Below the pieces are notes generated by a model. The model worked only from the letters and a program-made list of their open reading frames with translations. It was not told the DNA's origin and did no database searches. DNA of 64,000 bases from Plasmodiophora brassicae. Its lineage: Eukaryota; Endomyxa; Phytomyxea; Plasmodiophorida; Plasmodiophoridae. This document shows, in pieces, positions 31,579 to 43,585 of the stretch. The position numbers and the translations under genes are program-made. The stretch is from assembly GCA_039704465.1 (NCBI GenBank), contig JASFAU010000007.1, positions 930,001 through 994,000 of the forward strand, read 5' to 3'. Each line of letters opens with the position of its first letter. The stretch's first letter is position 1.

Positions 31579-32289
31579 ATGCCCGAAGGTCAGTGGAGGG
31601 CCGATTCCGCCTGTTCGTGGCCTGACGGGATGCTCCTGCAGTCCACTTCATTGGGAGCATCGTCGGTGCATCGGGGTTTAAGGGGAAGGCGGTCTTCGGG
31701 AAGTTCGCCATCGAGAGCGACAACGCACAATGGAAGGTCATTCGCGGGTCCGTTCATGGCCGCACGTTCAGCTCCATCCCCGATGAGGTGGGCATTTGCG
31801 AACGTCCTGCACGACAGCACATGATACTGGTCGCTTGCAGAATACGACGTATGCGTGCTGGAACCATCCCGTCGACGTCTGCTTCTCGTGCACCGGCCTC
31901 CTTGGTTGGCCCAAATTCTTCATCGAACTGTTCTTCCTCGACGATGACGACCGAATTGATTTCGGTACGGCGGCGCCGAGACTGGGATGCGTTGGTGTCT
32001 GAGCGAATCCGCAGCTGGATACGGGTTCTGCTATCTTCCAGCACGCCTCGGCAGAACCACGCTGACCATCGCGACGTTCCGGCCGCGGGGATCGTTGACC
32101 GACGACCTGTCCGCCAAATTTGTCGGCGGGTACCCTCAGTACGCCGACAAGACCGTCGTCATGGACGGCGCCGAACGATGGCGCGAACGGACCGTCTCCA
32201 CCGGCACCGTCCAGCTCGACATCAACGTCGTCCACAAGGGGTTCCGCGACGACATGATCTGCACGGACGGTTGCCCGACGGTCATGTGA
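31579..32289 (+). CDS. B9D2: B9 domain-containing protein 2 (ciliary transition zone)
   Basis: Transition-zone protein of the MKS complex that with B9D1 and MKS1 gates ciliary entry. Four exons: a 10-nt first exon 31579-31588, then 31642-31787, 31841-31964 and 32015-32289, giving 184 aa. The product starts MPEVHFIGSIVGASGF, matching the invariant N-terminus of B9D2 (MAEVHVIGQIIGASGF type), then WNHPVDVCFSCTGLLGWPKF, AGYGFCYLPA, FRPRGSLTDDLSAKFVGGYP and GTVQLDINVVHKGF. Every intron closes in phase. Full length for the family. The tiny first exon would be missed by most gene finders. Confidence 0.93.
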
Positions 32290-32424
32290 ATATGGGCGCA
32301 GGATACAGGAAATGCGCGCGCTCGCGCGCGGAATGCCGCGGCCGATTGCTTCAGGTCGCACAGAGGGGCAGACACGGAGCGTGATTCGTGAATCCCGAAA
32401 TAGGCGCAGCGTGTGAAACTTCAC

Positions 32425-32440
32425 GCGGAGTCCGTGGCGG
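32425..32440 (+). promoter_or_regulatory. GCGGAGTCCGTGGCGG motif upstream of small membrane-protein gene
   Basis: One of four GCGGAGTCCG-type sites that lie in intergenic DNA ahead of plus-strand genes. It ends 9 bp before the first ATG (32450) or 57 bp before the alternative ATG at 32498. Confidence 0.3.
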
Positions 32441-32449
32441 GCCATTTTT

Positions 32450-33031
32450 ATGCAGCTGGCTATCATTGGTGGATCTGTTGCGAAGAACGCCGCCCGCATG
32501 TCCGAGACGATCATGCTGTCGTTGCTGTCGGGGCTGATGTCGGCGGCCGCCTGGATATTGCTCATCGTGTCGTGCGTGTTCGTCGCGATCGCGATCGGGT
32601 GCTCGACACCGATCGACGAGAGCGGTCACTTGGAGAGGGAAGCGGCGACGCGGGATCGGGCCGCGACATCACCGCCGGGTAGTCCCCGACGGCACCCGGT
32701 TAGAGACAAGACATTCGAGGTGCCCATGGCTGAGGAGAGAAGCCCGTCCCCTGCGCCTCCGCCGCCATCCTGTCCGCAGAACGGGTCGTCCCTCGAAGAG
32801 GAGGCATTCCTACGGCAACTTGGCTGGTCGCCATCGTCGTCGCAGAGGATCGAGCCGATCAGCGAGGCGGAACGTTTGCAATGGCTGCGGGGCATGGAGT
32901 CGCTGGACCTGCCGAAACTGCTCGAAGATCGCCGCTCCACGTTACGTCGGCACACGCTGTCAGACATCAGGGTGGCATCAGCGTCGGCGAGAGCGGCCAC
33001 GTCGAAGCTGACCGCACAAACGTCTCGTTAG
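32450..33031 (+). CDS. Small membrane protein with C-terminal FLRxLGW motif (193 aa)
   Basis: Not recognised as a known family. An N-terminal hydrophobic block (LLSGLMSAAAWILLIVSC and on) could be one long or two short membrane spans; it is followed by a Ser/Pro-rich polar linker. Near residue 120 is EEEAFLRQLGWSPSSSQ then EPISEAERLQW, similar to the acidic FLRxLGW motif in vasculin-type and some plant proteins, and the C-terminus is basic. ATG 32450 or 32498 could be used; the second starts MSETIMLSL just before the hydrophobic block. Convergent with the transportin gene (139 bp between stops). Confidence 0.6.
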   Translation: MQLAIIGGSVAKNAARMSETIMLSLLSGLMSAAAWILLIVSCVFVAIAIGCSTPIDESGHLEREAATRDRAATSPPGSPRRHPVRDKTFEVPMAEERSPSPAPPPPSCPQNGSSLEEEAFLRQLGWSPSSSQRIEPISEAERLQWLRGMESLDLPKLLEDRRSTLRRHTLSDIRVASASARAATSKLTAQTSR

Positions 33032-33170
33032 CATAGCGTGTCGTGATTATATACACTCCTCCCGTTCTGTGCGCGTTCTTCGGCGACGCCTGTCCTATCC
33101 GCTCGGCGCGACAGGTTCCGGTCGATGGTGACGTTGTATTAGAGACTTCCTGCCTATGTAGATACATCTG

Positions 33171-36100
33171 CTAGAGCAATGACAAGCTGGCATGGTACTC
33201 GTTCTCGAACCTGAGAACGGCGTCCCGTTGCGCCTCCGGATGCATGGCCGACAATAGGTTCGCCTCGAACTCGGCACGTCCTGGCACGGACGCCGGTAGG
33301 CTGTTCACGACGTTGTCAACGAACAGGTCACAAAGGAAGGTCAGTCGTTGTTGCACAATGTACCATTCGAGCGCGTGATGTAGGAAACGTCCTGCGACGT
33401 TCCGATCGAAAGATATCGCTAGCCGGATGACCCTAGCGAGGTCCAGCAGGCGGTTCTTCGACAGGTCCTCCAGCAGGTGAGATATCAGGGCCTGGAACAA
33501 GGAGGCGCCTTCTTGCTCGACGATCGATGCAATGCCGCTGCGCCAAAGTATCAAACGGGTGCGCTGACGAACATGGGCGGTCCTCAAGTCACCTTCTGAA
33601 TTCCGCCTGCTTCGTACCAATCTCAAAGAAGTTGCACAGGAACGCGAATACGGCGCGCGCCGCTTCTCGATGCTGGACGCGAATGGCGAGCGAGGCACAT
33701 CTCAACGACGGCTGAAGCAGGCCGCTCGCAGTGACGACCGACGGTAGCGACTTCAGGCAGCGGGACAGCAGATTGAAGTAGTCTTCGCAGATGCCCGGGT
33801 TGTCGGTGATTCGTTCGGCCGACGACAGGATCGACAAGGACTTGGTGCCGATCAGAGCGACGGCCTGAGCGAACAGGTCTTGCCGGGTCTGCACGTGATC
33901 GAATTGCTCGACGCCGATGTTGACAATGTAGACGAAGCACGACCAGGGCGTCGACTGGTACAACTGGGTGACGGTGGTGATCAGGTCGACGAGGACGGGG
34001 CATTCGGTGCGAGTGGCCCGCAGGCAGTACTTGAGGACGCGGCACACTTTCTCCATCGTCTTCTCGTCGCTGGAGTACTGCCTGAACAGTTCCTGCAACA
34101 GGGGCCACATGCTGGCGACGATGTCGCAGAGCTGCGGGCACGAGTCTGGATTGACGGAGCGGAACAGGTGAGCGAGGCGGTCCAGGTTGATCGCGAGCGA
34201 CCCGAGATCCACAGAGCCCGACGACACCCGGCCAGCCTGGGCAACGACAGACAGCGCGTTCAGCACTGGATTAAGCAGTTGTCGAAAGTATTCCGCGATG
34301 GATTCCTGAGGGCAGGCACAGATGACGGAACAGACGCCTTCAATGATCTCGCTCTGGTCGTCAATATCAAGGTGGCCCATCGAGCAGTACACCTAACGGG
34401 GCACGTGAATCGATACGACGCCGCACAGCAGTAGTACGCCCTCGGTACCTGCATGACAGCGGCGGTTGAATGCCGAGCGAGATGGTCAGCACAGGACCCG
34501 CACACAAACTTGAACGCCATTGCAGCAGCAGCCTGCGACCCGGTTACAGACAGACCCTCGACCACGAATCGCAGAAGTGGATCAATGGTTGCCGGATTTG
34601 CTGCTATCCAGTCAGAGTACCTGGCCAGCCGCCGAACGCATCAGTCGACGGTCGACAAACACGTTGTGCGACACGAACACGCTTTACCTGCCAATGATCA
34701 TGGTCGCCGTGTAGCGCAGCTGTGGATGGGACGTCATTGACAGTAGGTCGGCCATGATCCGGGCGAGGACGCCGGGAGCGCCGCTTTGCCCAGGACCTTC
34801 CATGGAGACGTTACGCGCGATCGACCTGATGCTGTACATGCATGCCTCGAGCGGCTGCCAGTGCCTCGGGTTCTGCCGGTACTCGACCATGCACGACTCC
34901 ATCTTCTCGACGAGGTGCTCCAGGCAGGCGGAGCTGTCGAAGAACGACGATATATCGAGAAGGGCGTCCGCCGCTGCATACCGGAACCGTTTCGATTCGT
35001 CGTCAGGCTCCCCGACGTCATCCTGATCAGCGGGATACTCGATGATCTTTCGGATGTTATCGATCGCGTTCAAGAATTCCGCCCGGTAGGACGTTGCAAT
35101 CCGCGCGGCACGCTGACTATCGCCTTTCCTCAGCGCGTCCATGTTTCCAGCCAGGATGTACCAGAACGAGAACGTGAGGATGGAGAGCTCAGGGTCGGGG
35201 TTCGCAGTGCAATTCACGACGAGCTGAAGAATGGGCCGACCTTGGGGCAGCTCATCCACGACGGTTCCGATGTTCGACTCGGCCATCTGCATGAACACCT
35301 GCAGAAGGTTCCTGCACGTATCGCGGTTGTCGTCGCCGACCAGCGCGGCATACTGCGGCCACAGCTGGAACACGGCGCTGACCAGCCACCGGTTCAGGTT
35401 CGGCAGGTTGTACTGGTCAGCGAACACGATGAACGCCGATATGACGTCGCATGCAACGCCGTCCAGATCGGGGACCGATACGGCCTGGAAGGTGTCGCCC
35501 AGGATAGTCGACGACAGGATCGCGGATTCTGGTACCGCCGAGAACGAGCAGCGAACCCAGGACAGCAATGCTCTCAGCACCATGCGCTGGATCTTGACGT
35601 TCGGAGCTCGTCGCAGGAAGTCTACGTAGACCGTTCAGAGGCAGACAGCACCATGGAGACACGATTGCAGCATCACCTGCGAGAAGCGGAAGCACCTGCA
35701 CCGCTACCGATGTACAGAGCGAGGACGCCCTGGTGCCGGACGCGCTCTGTCGGGCACGCCTCTCCACGCTTTCGCATTCTTCGGGGAGGACCGTCAGGAT
35801 GTGCAGTAATGCCACAGCCGTGTCGCCGCGTCCTTCGTCTGTACAGGATATCGTGGTCAGGTTCGGCCGCGTTTCTGGCAGATTGCACACGGTTACCGAG
35901 CAGGCCAACGAGTTGCTGGACAGGCTGCTGCCATTCCTGCATGTGGACGGCCAGGGCCGCTATAGTCAGGGACAGCTGGGTCAGAACTATCTCGACGCCC
36001 TTGATATGTTTCGACAGATGCTGAAGGACGGCATCGCGGAACGGGACGCGATCCGCCGGCGACAGATCGCCATACGACGACGACACTTTGGCGTACAGCG

Positions 36101-36360
36101 TACTCGCTGCGAACCAGAGCGCCTCGGTCGGCGCTGACGCGGCACCCAGTATGTCGTGTGCCGCCTACGCGCAACGACGCATCTCAGCACATCGGCATCC
36201 GCACGCGAACGTCCCCAGTAGCGCGTTGCCCAACCTGCCAGGCGTCGCGCGTCCTCTGGAACTCCTTCAGCGCGTGGTCCGCCTGCTTCTTCTTGGCCGG
36301 GTCCGGGTCGTAGTACAGCGTGTTGACCGCCTGCAGGACGGCCGGCACCGTTCCGCTCAT
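33171..36360 (-). CDS. TNPO3: Transportin-3 / importin-13 family karyopherin
   Basis: Nuclear import receptor, in this family for SR splicing factors and other cargo. The first exon from ATG 36360 reads VLQAVNTLYYDPDPAKKKQA and DAWQVG, the N-terminal HEAT repeat. Downstream exons carry LWFAASTLYAKV, FRDAVLQHLSKHIKGVEIVL then TQLSLTIAALAVHMQEWQ, and ILTVLPEECESV, all strongly like TNPO3/MTR10/IPO13. Later exons are long HEAT-repeat stretches (LSILTFSFWYILAG, FLNAIDNIRKII and an LDRLAHLFRSVN block), ending FENEYHASLSLL. Several short introns occur near 35.6-36.2 kb and 33.6 kb. Whether it is the TNPO3 or IPO13 branch is not decided. Confidence 0.88.
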
Positions 36361-36580
36361 TGCTGCTGCTGATCGCGTGCGGGCCCTCCACAAACACCGT
36401 TGCGCAAACGCCGGCGTCAGCCGTGACGCGGAAACTGGGACACATCGGACTCATCGCCCGATTTGGGCGCTGACCCAGACTGGCCAGTGACCCCATACAG
36501 AACCTGAACGCCGAATCGACCGGGCAGTGTGGCCTCAGGCCTGGTGTATGCGATCGCGGCTGTATTGAGACGGCGTGCGG

Positions 36581-37835
36581 TTACTGGGCGGTGTCGTTCG
36601 TCGGTGAGTCGGGCGTTGCCGCAGGGCGTGGCCTGGCGCGCGATATCGCGAGGCGGTACATGGTGGGCGACATTTGCAGCGTGGAGGCCGGCGGCGACGA
36701 GTCCAGGATCGAGCCGGCAGGTTCGAGCTTGAACTCTTCCTCGGTCGGGCTGTGCAGTGTGAACGGCGGGTGAGGGTTCACGAGGCGGAACGAGCGTGGC
36801 GGCGGGTGGGAGGGATCGACGGCGAGCGCGGCCGACTGCCCGGCGGAGGCGACCGGGGATGGCGAACGAGACCTGTCGCCGGCGTACGCATCCGTATCGT
36901 CGATTGGGTCAGACGTGATCTCTCGAATATCACAGGCCTCGAACACGACGAGGTAGTCGTGGCCGTGGTTGTTGTCGAAGTAGACGGGACCAAGGTCGGG
37001 TAGCCCGTATTCGACGTACATCTTCATCTCGAGCTTGCGACGGTCCGTCTCCAGGAACGTGTCCATTAGGTCGACGTCAAACCGGAATATGTCGATCGTT
37101 CTCCGGCCGAGATAGTCGAAATACTGCTTCTGCCAGCGGGACCGGACGCTGAGCTTCGTGTCCCAGTTGTCGAACGTGTAGTACAGGAGGACGTCCTTCT
37201 TCCAGTGGATGTTCACGACGTGAACCAATCCCATCAGACGCTCGCTGACGAACGAGATCGCGTCCAGCGCCACCGGCGTATGCCACGACAGCACGTTTGC
37301 GCTGACAGGCTCATGGTAGTGGTGCCAGGTCACCAGGGGGCTGCTGACCGCTTTCGGCGACTTCTCATGATCGAACGTGTTCACCTCCTGACAGCGCACA
37401 CGGTCAGGTCGGGCGGAATCGCGATGACCGCCCCCCAGAGACGGCACATACCCTGTTCCCCCAGGACACCGACCGTCGGCGTCCCATCATGGCCAGCCCG
37501 GGATCGACCATGCATGCCACGACAAGCACCGCAACGACGATCGCAGACCGCATCGGCGCCCGGACCGCCATGGCGTCGCTGCCGCTCGACGGCCCGCTCG
37601 CCGCCGCCGCCCCGAACGAACGAGATGATGCAGCCGTACCGGCAGCGGAGCCAAATTTGCACCGCCCAGCGTGGTCCGGCATCCCCACACAACCGCGCCT
37701 CATGCCGCACCGAACGACGCGGCCGCGTGGACGACGTACCCCAGGTGACGCTGCCGGGGACTCCACGATTGTGTTTCCCAGATGTGCCCCTCCCCCCCTG
37801 CGACACGCGCTATGTGCACGTCGACGATTAGCCAT
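36581..37835 (-). CDS. CBM21 protein phosphatase 1 glycogen-targeting subunit-like (396 aa)
   Basis: Two exons (37835-37452, 37387-36581) join in phase. The second begins EVNTFDHEKSPKAVS, preceded across the intron by RRRSVSWGNR, which fits the PP1-docking motif [RK]-x-V-x-[FW]. A CBM21 domain follows: SFVSERLMGLVHVVNIHWKK, YYTFDNWDTKL, IFRFDVDL, MKMYVEYGLPDL and VYFDNNHGHDYLV, matching PPP1R3-type glycogen- or starch-binding modules. The C-terminal third is Ser/Pro-rich and low complexity. The N-terminal exon contains a hydrophobic stretch (SAIVVAVLVVACMV) before the PP1 motif, odd for a soluble PP1 subunit; it may be a membrane anchor. Role: bringing PP1 to storage glucan, inferred. Confidence 0.8.
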
Positions 37836-38056
37836 GCGCTGCTGAACGTCGGCGCCTGCTCTCGAACGACCTGAATGTGGGCTGCCAGGGGAGACGCAGA
37901 GAGAGGGAGAGAGCCAGGCCATCGCTACGGGAATCGAATCGTTTCGACGGCGTGCAAGTGCAGGGGTGCCGCTATGGACGGCGTCGGGCCGGGGGCGGGG
38001 CGCCACTTGCGGATCAACCGGTGCCGTGCGGCTGCGTGACGACTGCCGCCGCTCGC

Positions 38057-41000
38057 ATGGCGCGGGTCCGCTGGGACCCGTTCAATCCGGACCGGTTCGC
38101 CGTCAGCTCTGCCGACGATATTCGCGTCTGCGACGTTGCTGGGGATCCCGTTGAGCACCGTCGCGGGGAGCTGTCGTTTCACGTGGTGTCGCGGGAACGG
38201 TGCGTTGCGATCCATGCGCGCTGCATCGGTCGCCTGACACGCCGCACCTTAGATGCTTCGAACGGAATGCAATCGGGCCGCCGACGTGTATGGCGTGGGC
38301 GCCGGACGAGATGGTGGCGTCAGGGTTGGCCAGTGGCAAGGTCGTCCTCCTGGACATGTCCGCCAAGGTTGTCCCGGGGCGGGTCCGTCCCCGTTGGTTC
38401 GGCGCTGTTCTGAAACCGATACGCAGAACGACACAGTGTCAAGGCATCGCATTGTGAAGCAGTTCGTCCCCAAGTACTCGCGACGATGTAACGCGGTCGA
38501 ATTCAACCCTCGCAACCGTGCTCAGTTCGTTTGTGCGCTGGAAAAGGTTTCCTGCGATCTCGTAGTTTGGTCAACGTGGGAAGGTACTGACATGGCGAGC
38601 CCTAACAAACCTAGGTTCGGAACGCGTATTGCGGTCTCTTGTTCGACGTCAACCAGCTCGGTGGCGTCATGGGCCTGGATGACCTGTCACAGGATGACCA
38701 CTGGCTGGATCGTTCGCATGACGGCGCTGGGTCCGTTTGCACGATTCACGAACCGGTCACCAAATTCTCCAATTCGGAAGCAATCACGTGCGCGACCTGG
38801 CTTACCGCTCTTCCGGAATGCCTGGCAGGTATGCCTTTATCCTCGCGTGTTCAGATGCTGCTGAACTTACTCCGATTCGCAGTCGGTGCTGGGCAAAAGT
38901 GGGTTCGTCTTTATGATCTGAGGACCCCCGTTGAACCGGTCCATGCCATCGGCACACATTCGAAAGTTGTCCAAGGGTTGGCGCTGTCCCCGTTCTCGGA
39001 GTACATGTTGGCATCGTATTCGGAAGATGGTAGGCGAACAAGGCTCTTTATAGGATTCCTGCACAACAACGTTCTTCTTGACCGCTAGGAGCTGTCAACA
39101 TATGGGACTTTCGAACGAGTAGGCGGCGGCCGCTCATAATGAGTATGTCGATGTCTCCAGCTATTCAAGAACTACAATGGTCACAAACGAAATCAAGTAC
39201 CGTTGCGATGTCGTTCAGGTGCGACAAGAGTGTCTGTATCCGTATGAACCGGCTGTCCAACCGACTGTTTCTTAGTGGCAGAAACGAGATTCAGATCCAT
39301 GATATCGCGTCGAAAGTTCGGGCTGTAGCAGCCGGGGAGTCGTCGACGACTTGGAAGGTACCAATTCTTCGACGCCGTTTTATTACCAAGAGGGTCATGC
39401 CCCTTATGCGTGCAGGCGTTGCCGACGTTGAAGATATCGTATCTGAGTCCGGTCGTTTCATTCGACCTCCACCCGGCAGATCCAAACCGGTTCCTCGTGA
39501 TGACGTCGGACGGACGATTATTTGTACGCTGTGGCGGCCGCGTTCGGGCAAACAACCTGAACGTCAATTGTGCATGTAGAGCAAAGTCGCGCGCGATACG
39601 CCTGCGCTGGATTTGTCGTGCACGGACCAGCTCGGATACGCTCAGGACGCACAGTTCGGCGTCCTGGATGTTGTCCCGAAGGTGCAGCGTGCTCTATCGG
39701 TAGCAGGTGCCGTTTACTGACACGGGATGTTTCTGTTACGCTTTTAGGACATTGCATCTGTTATTCGTGAGCGTGCCAAAGCCCACTACGCTTTGGACTG
39801 CTCTCATAATGCGTGCATGTTTGCAAGTGGACAGGCGTTTGCGAACCGACGCTTGCATCGCCTATGGAGCTGGATGTCGCGTTCGTCCTACACGCCAACC
39901 TGGTATCCGTGATCTTGCGCGCTGACGCTTTCGTTGGGCAGATGCCTTGTCGCGACCGGATGGACAGTCGATGTCGGTCATGGACTGCGTTGCGAAGAGT
40001 GTCGCTGTGGGTTCAAAGGCAAACCCGGCCCCGTCGCCTTTCGCCAACGTGTCGTATTTCGAGAACCCTTTTCGGCTAAAGGCATGCGAGATGCTCGGTT
40101 GGTGCAGCGTCCACGATGGCGCTGCGGTCGACCGTACCGTGTCGTCGTGGGAGGCTCGAAGCGAGTTTGAGATTGCGGCCACAATTGCCGTCTTCCACCT
40201 AGACCTTAAGAGAGCTCTACTTGCTCTGCGACGCGGATTCGCGAGTAAGTTGTCGTATCGATGGTCGCCGCGTCTGCTGACCCTATAACGCTTCATAGAA
40301 CCTGGGCATGCGGAAATGTCGTTTGTATGCCTAGCGCTTTCCGGGTACGAAGGCGGCACCGGCCATTCTCTGTGGGCTGAAACCGCTGCGACAATTTCAG
40401 GGCAGATCAAGCACCCGTCCGTAAAGGTGCCTTCCTTGTGTGCCCCTACTATCGATAACATTTCATCAGGTACCTGCGAGCCGCGTTCGCATTTCTCTGC
40501 GGAGAAGGGTCGACGTCTTGTCTCTCTTCTATCGTCCACGACGAAGACGGTAATGATGGTTCCATCCAACTGGTTCCCTATTTGGTTCTGACACCGTTTC
40601 CCTCAGTGTCTTTCGCCGACAGGCTCTCGTTTGCCTGCAGATTTCTGGGCGATGACGACTTGAATAATTTCGTCAGCCATGAGCTACGGAGGCAATCTGA
40701 TTGTGGTTAGATATAAACGTGTTTGATCAACTGTCCTTCCTGGGTACTGACGTTTAATGCAGGCAATCTCGACGGCGTACTTCTATTCGGACTGCTTCCT
40801 GACTGCGTTCCCCTGCTTCGCACATACCTGGATAAGACTGGCGATATCCAGACTGTTGCTCTGCTAGGATCGCTCATTGTCGCGAAATCCGGAAAGGAAA
40901 TAGGCATGTCATCTGCCTCACATGACCGCTTCTATTCAGAAATGACGTCCGCCAAATCATGGATTGAGATGTACCGGGACATGCTTGATCGATGGCGACT

Positions 41001-41684
41001 ATGGAATTATCGCGCTCTATTCGACATTGCCAGAAGTAAGCTGAACGCCTCCGGCAAGCATGTGCCTGATGATGGGCAAGCGGTGGCTTCATGGTTGTGC
41101 AGCGGTTTTCAGCCTGCCTTTTCGCTTTGCATCTGAGATCCGTGTGCACAGTCACCATTGTCATCAATCACTGGCGCTTTGCGATCTGTCCTCTCCTAAG
41201 ACTGGTCTCAGATCTAGCCGTGCCTCGTCCGTCCCGACCGCAGGTCCTGCTGTTTCACGACTTCGTGTTCAAGGTTCCTAGCATGATCTCCGATCTCGTT
41301 GACCTACACGGTCTAATCATGTGTGTCCGGCAGGCTGTCCGTCCTGTAAGAAGACGTTGCCCCGTTGCTCGGTCTGCTTAATGTCGTTGGATTGCGCGAC
41401 ACCAACCCCTCGGCGGTGGCAGCCAGGGTCGTCGGGTGAATTCAGTGCCTTGCAATTGCCAGGAACGGCTCACAACGTGGATCGATGGTTCGCCTGGTGT
41501 GTTATGTGTTTCCATTCCGCCCATGCCGCACATCTCGAGCAGGTATGCCCATCGTGATGTCGGATTCCCGAAGCGACGCTCACGGTCCGCACAGTGGTTC
41601 AAATCACATTCGGTGTGCCCTGTTACCGGATGCGAATGCCGCTGCAATCAGTATGCTAGCATGCATTCGGACGATGGCCGATAG
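38057..41684 (+). CDS. MIOS: MIOS/Sea4, WD40 + C-terminal zinc domain subunit of GATOR2
   Basis: Component of the GATOR2 (SEACAT) complex that promotes TORC1 signalling by amino acids. From ATG 38057 the product begins RVRWDPFNPDRFAVSSADD. Exons further on give AWAPDEMVASGLASGKVVLL, KQFVPKYSRRCNAVEFNP, DLVVWSTW, QKWVRLYDLR and LSPFSEYMLASYSED, i.e. WD40 blades of the N-terminal propeller. The C-terminus has the MIOS zinc-ribbon/RING-like module: CPSCKKTLPRCSVCLMSLD, then RWFAWCVMCFHSAHAAHLEQ and CPVTGCECRC, ending at 41684. Many short introns were not individually mapped. Codon use is less GC-biased than in neighbours. Confidence 0.86.
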
Positions 41685-41760
41685 CGGCCTTTGCGGGTGA
41701 ATACAATGATTCGGTGTGCGTGTGTGTATCATCGTTAGCGGAGGGCGGGGCGTCCCCCCC

Positions 41761-42496
41761 TTATTCGCCTTCTGACCCTGCCTCGGTCTTCGAAGCATCC
41801 GTTCGGCGCTTAGAACGCGTCCGCGGTCTCGTATCGTTAAGGACGTCGGTGATATATTCAGGGCTCGTCACCGCCAAGGTGAACGCTGCCGTCATAATCG
41901 TGTTGCGAATAAAGGCCCATTTCCCGACTGTTCCACAGACAACTCTAAGTGGACGTACAGCACCATGGGCGACCACAAATCCTCACAGGGTATCGAGGTG
42001 ATCATTGCAGCGGCAGTAGCTGCCCCGACAATGGTTCCAGGTTGCGCGCGACGCGCGTCCCGCCAGTGGGCTCTCACGTCTACACCGGATCCTGCTGGTC
42101 AGTAACCAGCGTGCAGATTGTCGGGTATACCACACCGTTCGCAGCCGAGCGGGCCGGTGCGCGGACGGAATCGTCGAAGGCGCGGCAGAGCAGGTCGGCA
42201 TTCTCCTTGGACGCAGTGACCATGGCGCAGGCCTTGACGCGCGTACTTCGAATGGCGCGCAGCAGGAACGACCCGCCGCCGCTGCCGTCGTCGCCCATCG
42301 GCAGGGCCGAATGGAAACCTCGCTGGACGGCCTCCTACCTACGTGCAAACTCCAGCCGAAGCCCCGCGCCGGGGCCACCTGACCTGACCTGACCCGTACA
42401 GCGTGTGGAAACCGCGACGGTGGCACCGGCAGCACCCGTGCGCCCTGCGGCTGCGCGACCGAATGCAACGTGCAAAAACGTCGACCAAAATGTCAT
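41761..42496 (-). CDS. Hypothetical protein with basic N-terminus and a C-terminal hydrophobic segment
   Basis: Not recognised. A plausible four-exon model starts at ATG 42496 (MTFWSTFLHVAFGRAAAGRT, like a mitochondrial presequence), passes an intron containing a GTCAG tandem repeat, continues AIRSTRVKACAMVTASKENA and SAANGVVYPTICTLVTDQQD, and after two further introns ends with KWAFIRNTIMTAAFTLAVTS, PEYITDVLND and a charged tail with stop at 41761. Phases can be closed but alternatives exist around 42002-42090. It lies between MIOS (plus) and NDUFB10 (minus). It may be a small mitochondrial inner-membrane protein; this is inference. Confidence 0.45.
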
Positions 42497-42956
42497 TCGG
42501 GTAAAGGCATGTCGGGGAAACAGGCCTGGGGCGATGTAGCTGTGCCAGGAGGAGCGCATGCCGCCCGCATCCCATCATCGCATACGCCGCGCGGCAACAA
42601 GCTGCGCGTCCTCGCGCGCGTCACTGCTGCTGCTGCTGCTGTTCAGGTCCCGCGTCGATGTGCACGCAGGAACGCGACCGCTGGCTAGCGCCGTCATCAC
42701 AGTAGGAACGTCCTGGTTCGCATCCGAGTGGAAACGCGCTACTGGCGTCGGCAAACCTGATCATCGACAAACGCGCAGGCTCAAGGGACCGCAGCGGTCT
42801 GCAGGGCGTCACCTATCGTATAGGTACCCCAGCGTGCCAACCCTTCGCGCGTTCGTCCTGAGCTCCAGCCACGATTGCTATCATACGCGCTCATGTTTTA
42901 GTTCAACGAGGGTGTCTGTAAACGTCTGTAAAGCCAAAGGCAACGGTGCAATACGT
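42497..42956. other. Intergenic stretch with a CTG microsatellite
   Basis: About 460 bp with no recognised gene between two minus-strand genes. Contains (CTG)6 at 42624-42641. Short open frames have no motif. Confidence 0.45.
42624..42641. repeat. (CTG)6 microsatellite
   Basis: Six perfect CTG units in apparently non-coding DNA. Confidence 0.95.
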
Positions 42957-43303
42957 TTACGGGTTGTCCGGTAACGGCTTCTTGAACGGGCGCGGGCGTT
43001 CGAGCTGCTTCTTGGCTTCCAGGTAAGCCAGGCACCACTTCTCGCATTTCCTGTGATGGGTCACGCCGTACTTGCGGTAGCAGTGCTTGAGCTGCTGGCC
43101 AATCAGGAACAGGCGCTCCTCTACATCCATGCAACGATCATCGTCACGCCCCCCATCGATCCGCCCGCCTCCCCCGGCCACCTACCATCCATCGCGCGCT
43201 CGCGAGCGCGCAACTCGATGATCTCCATGGCCGTCACCGGGTCCTTGTCCTCCCACTTGAGGTCGGCGCTGGTCGGCGCCGCTGCTGGCCTCTCTGCTGT
43301 CAT
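42957..43303 (-). CDS. NDUFB10: NADH:ubiquinone oxidoreductase subunit NDUFB10 (PDSW)-like, 93 aa
   Basis: Accessory subunit of mitochondrial complex I facing the intermembrane space. Two exons (43303-43186, 43120-42957) join through a split Glu codon. The product has KDPVTAMEIIELRARERAMD at residues 20-39, like the KDPVAxxExREhxvREkWi region of plant NDUFB10, followed by LKHCYRKYGVTHHRKCEKWC, the family's cysteine motif (CxYRxxGVxHxxKCxxL) needed for disulfides and import through the MIA pathway, and a short basic tail. Length is near that of the plant protein. Divergent from the phosphonatase gene, 282 bp apart. Confidence 0.8.
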
Positions 43304-43585
43304 CCCGACGTGCCCTGACGCGGTCGCCCGCTACCACTTCCCCGCTGTCTCTGTCTGTGACCCCAGCACGACCAAAAAACAAACGGCGATCCTCGTGACC
43401 ACGTCACTGCATAGTTGTTTTTTGCAGGAAGCCTGCGGTCATGCTGCCCCACATGACACAGAGCCAGAGATCTGCTGCCGAGTAACGCACGACGCGACCG
43501 CCAATGGCCAATATGAGTCGCCCGCAATGACTGCGGGGGGCGCTCGGCCGCCCTCGAGTCCGATCCGACCGACCCATACGCACGA

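Noticed and set aside
34786..36024. 412-codon open frame on the plus strand across the transportin gene
   Set aside because: Antisense shadow that ignores the mapped introns of the minus-strand karyopherin.
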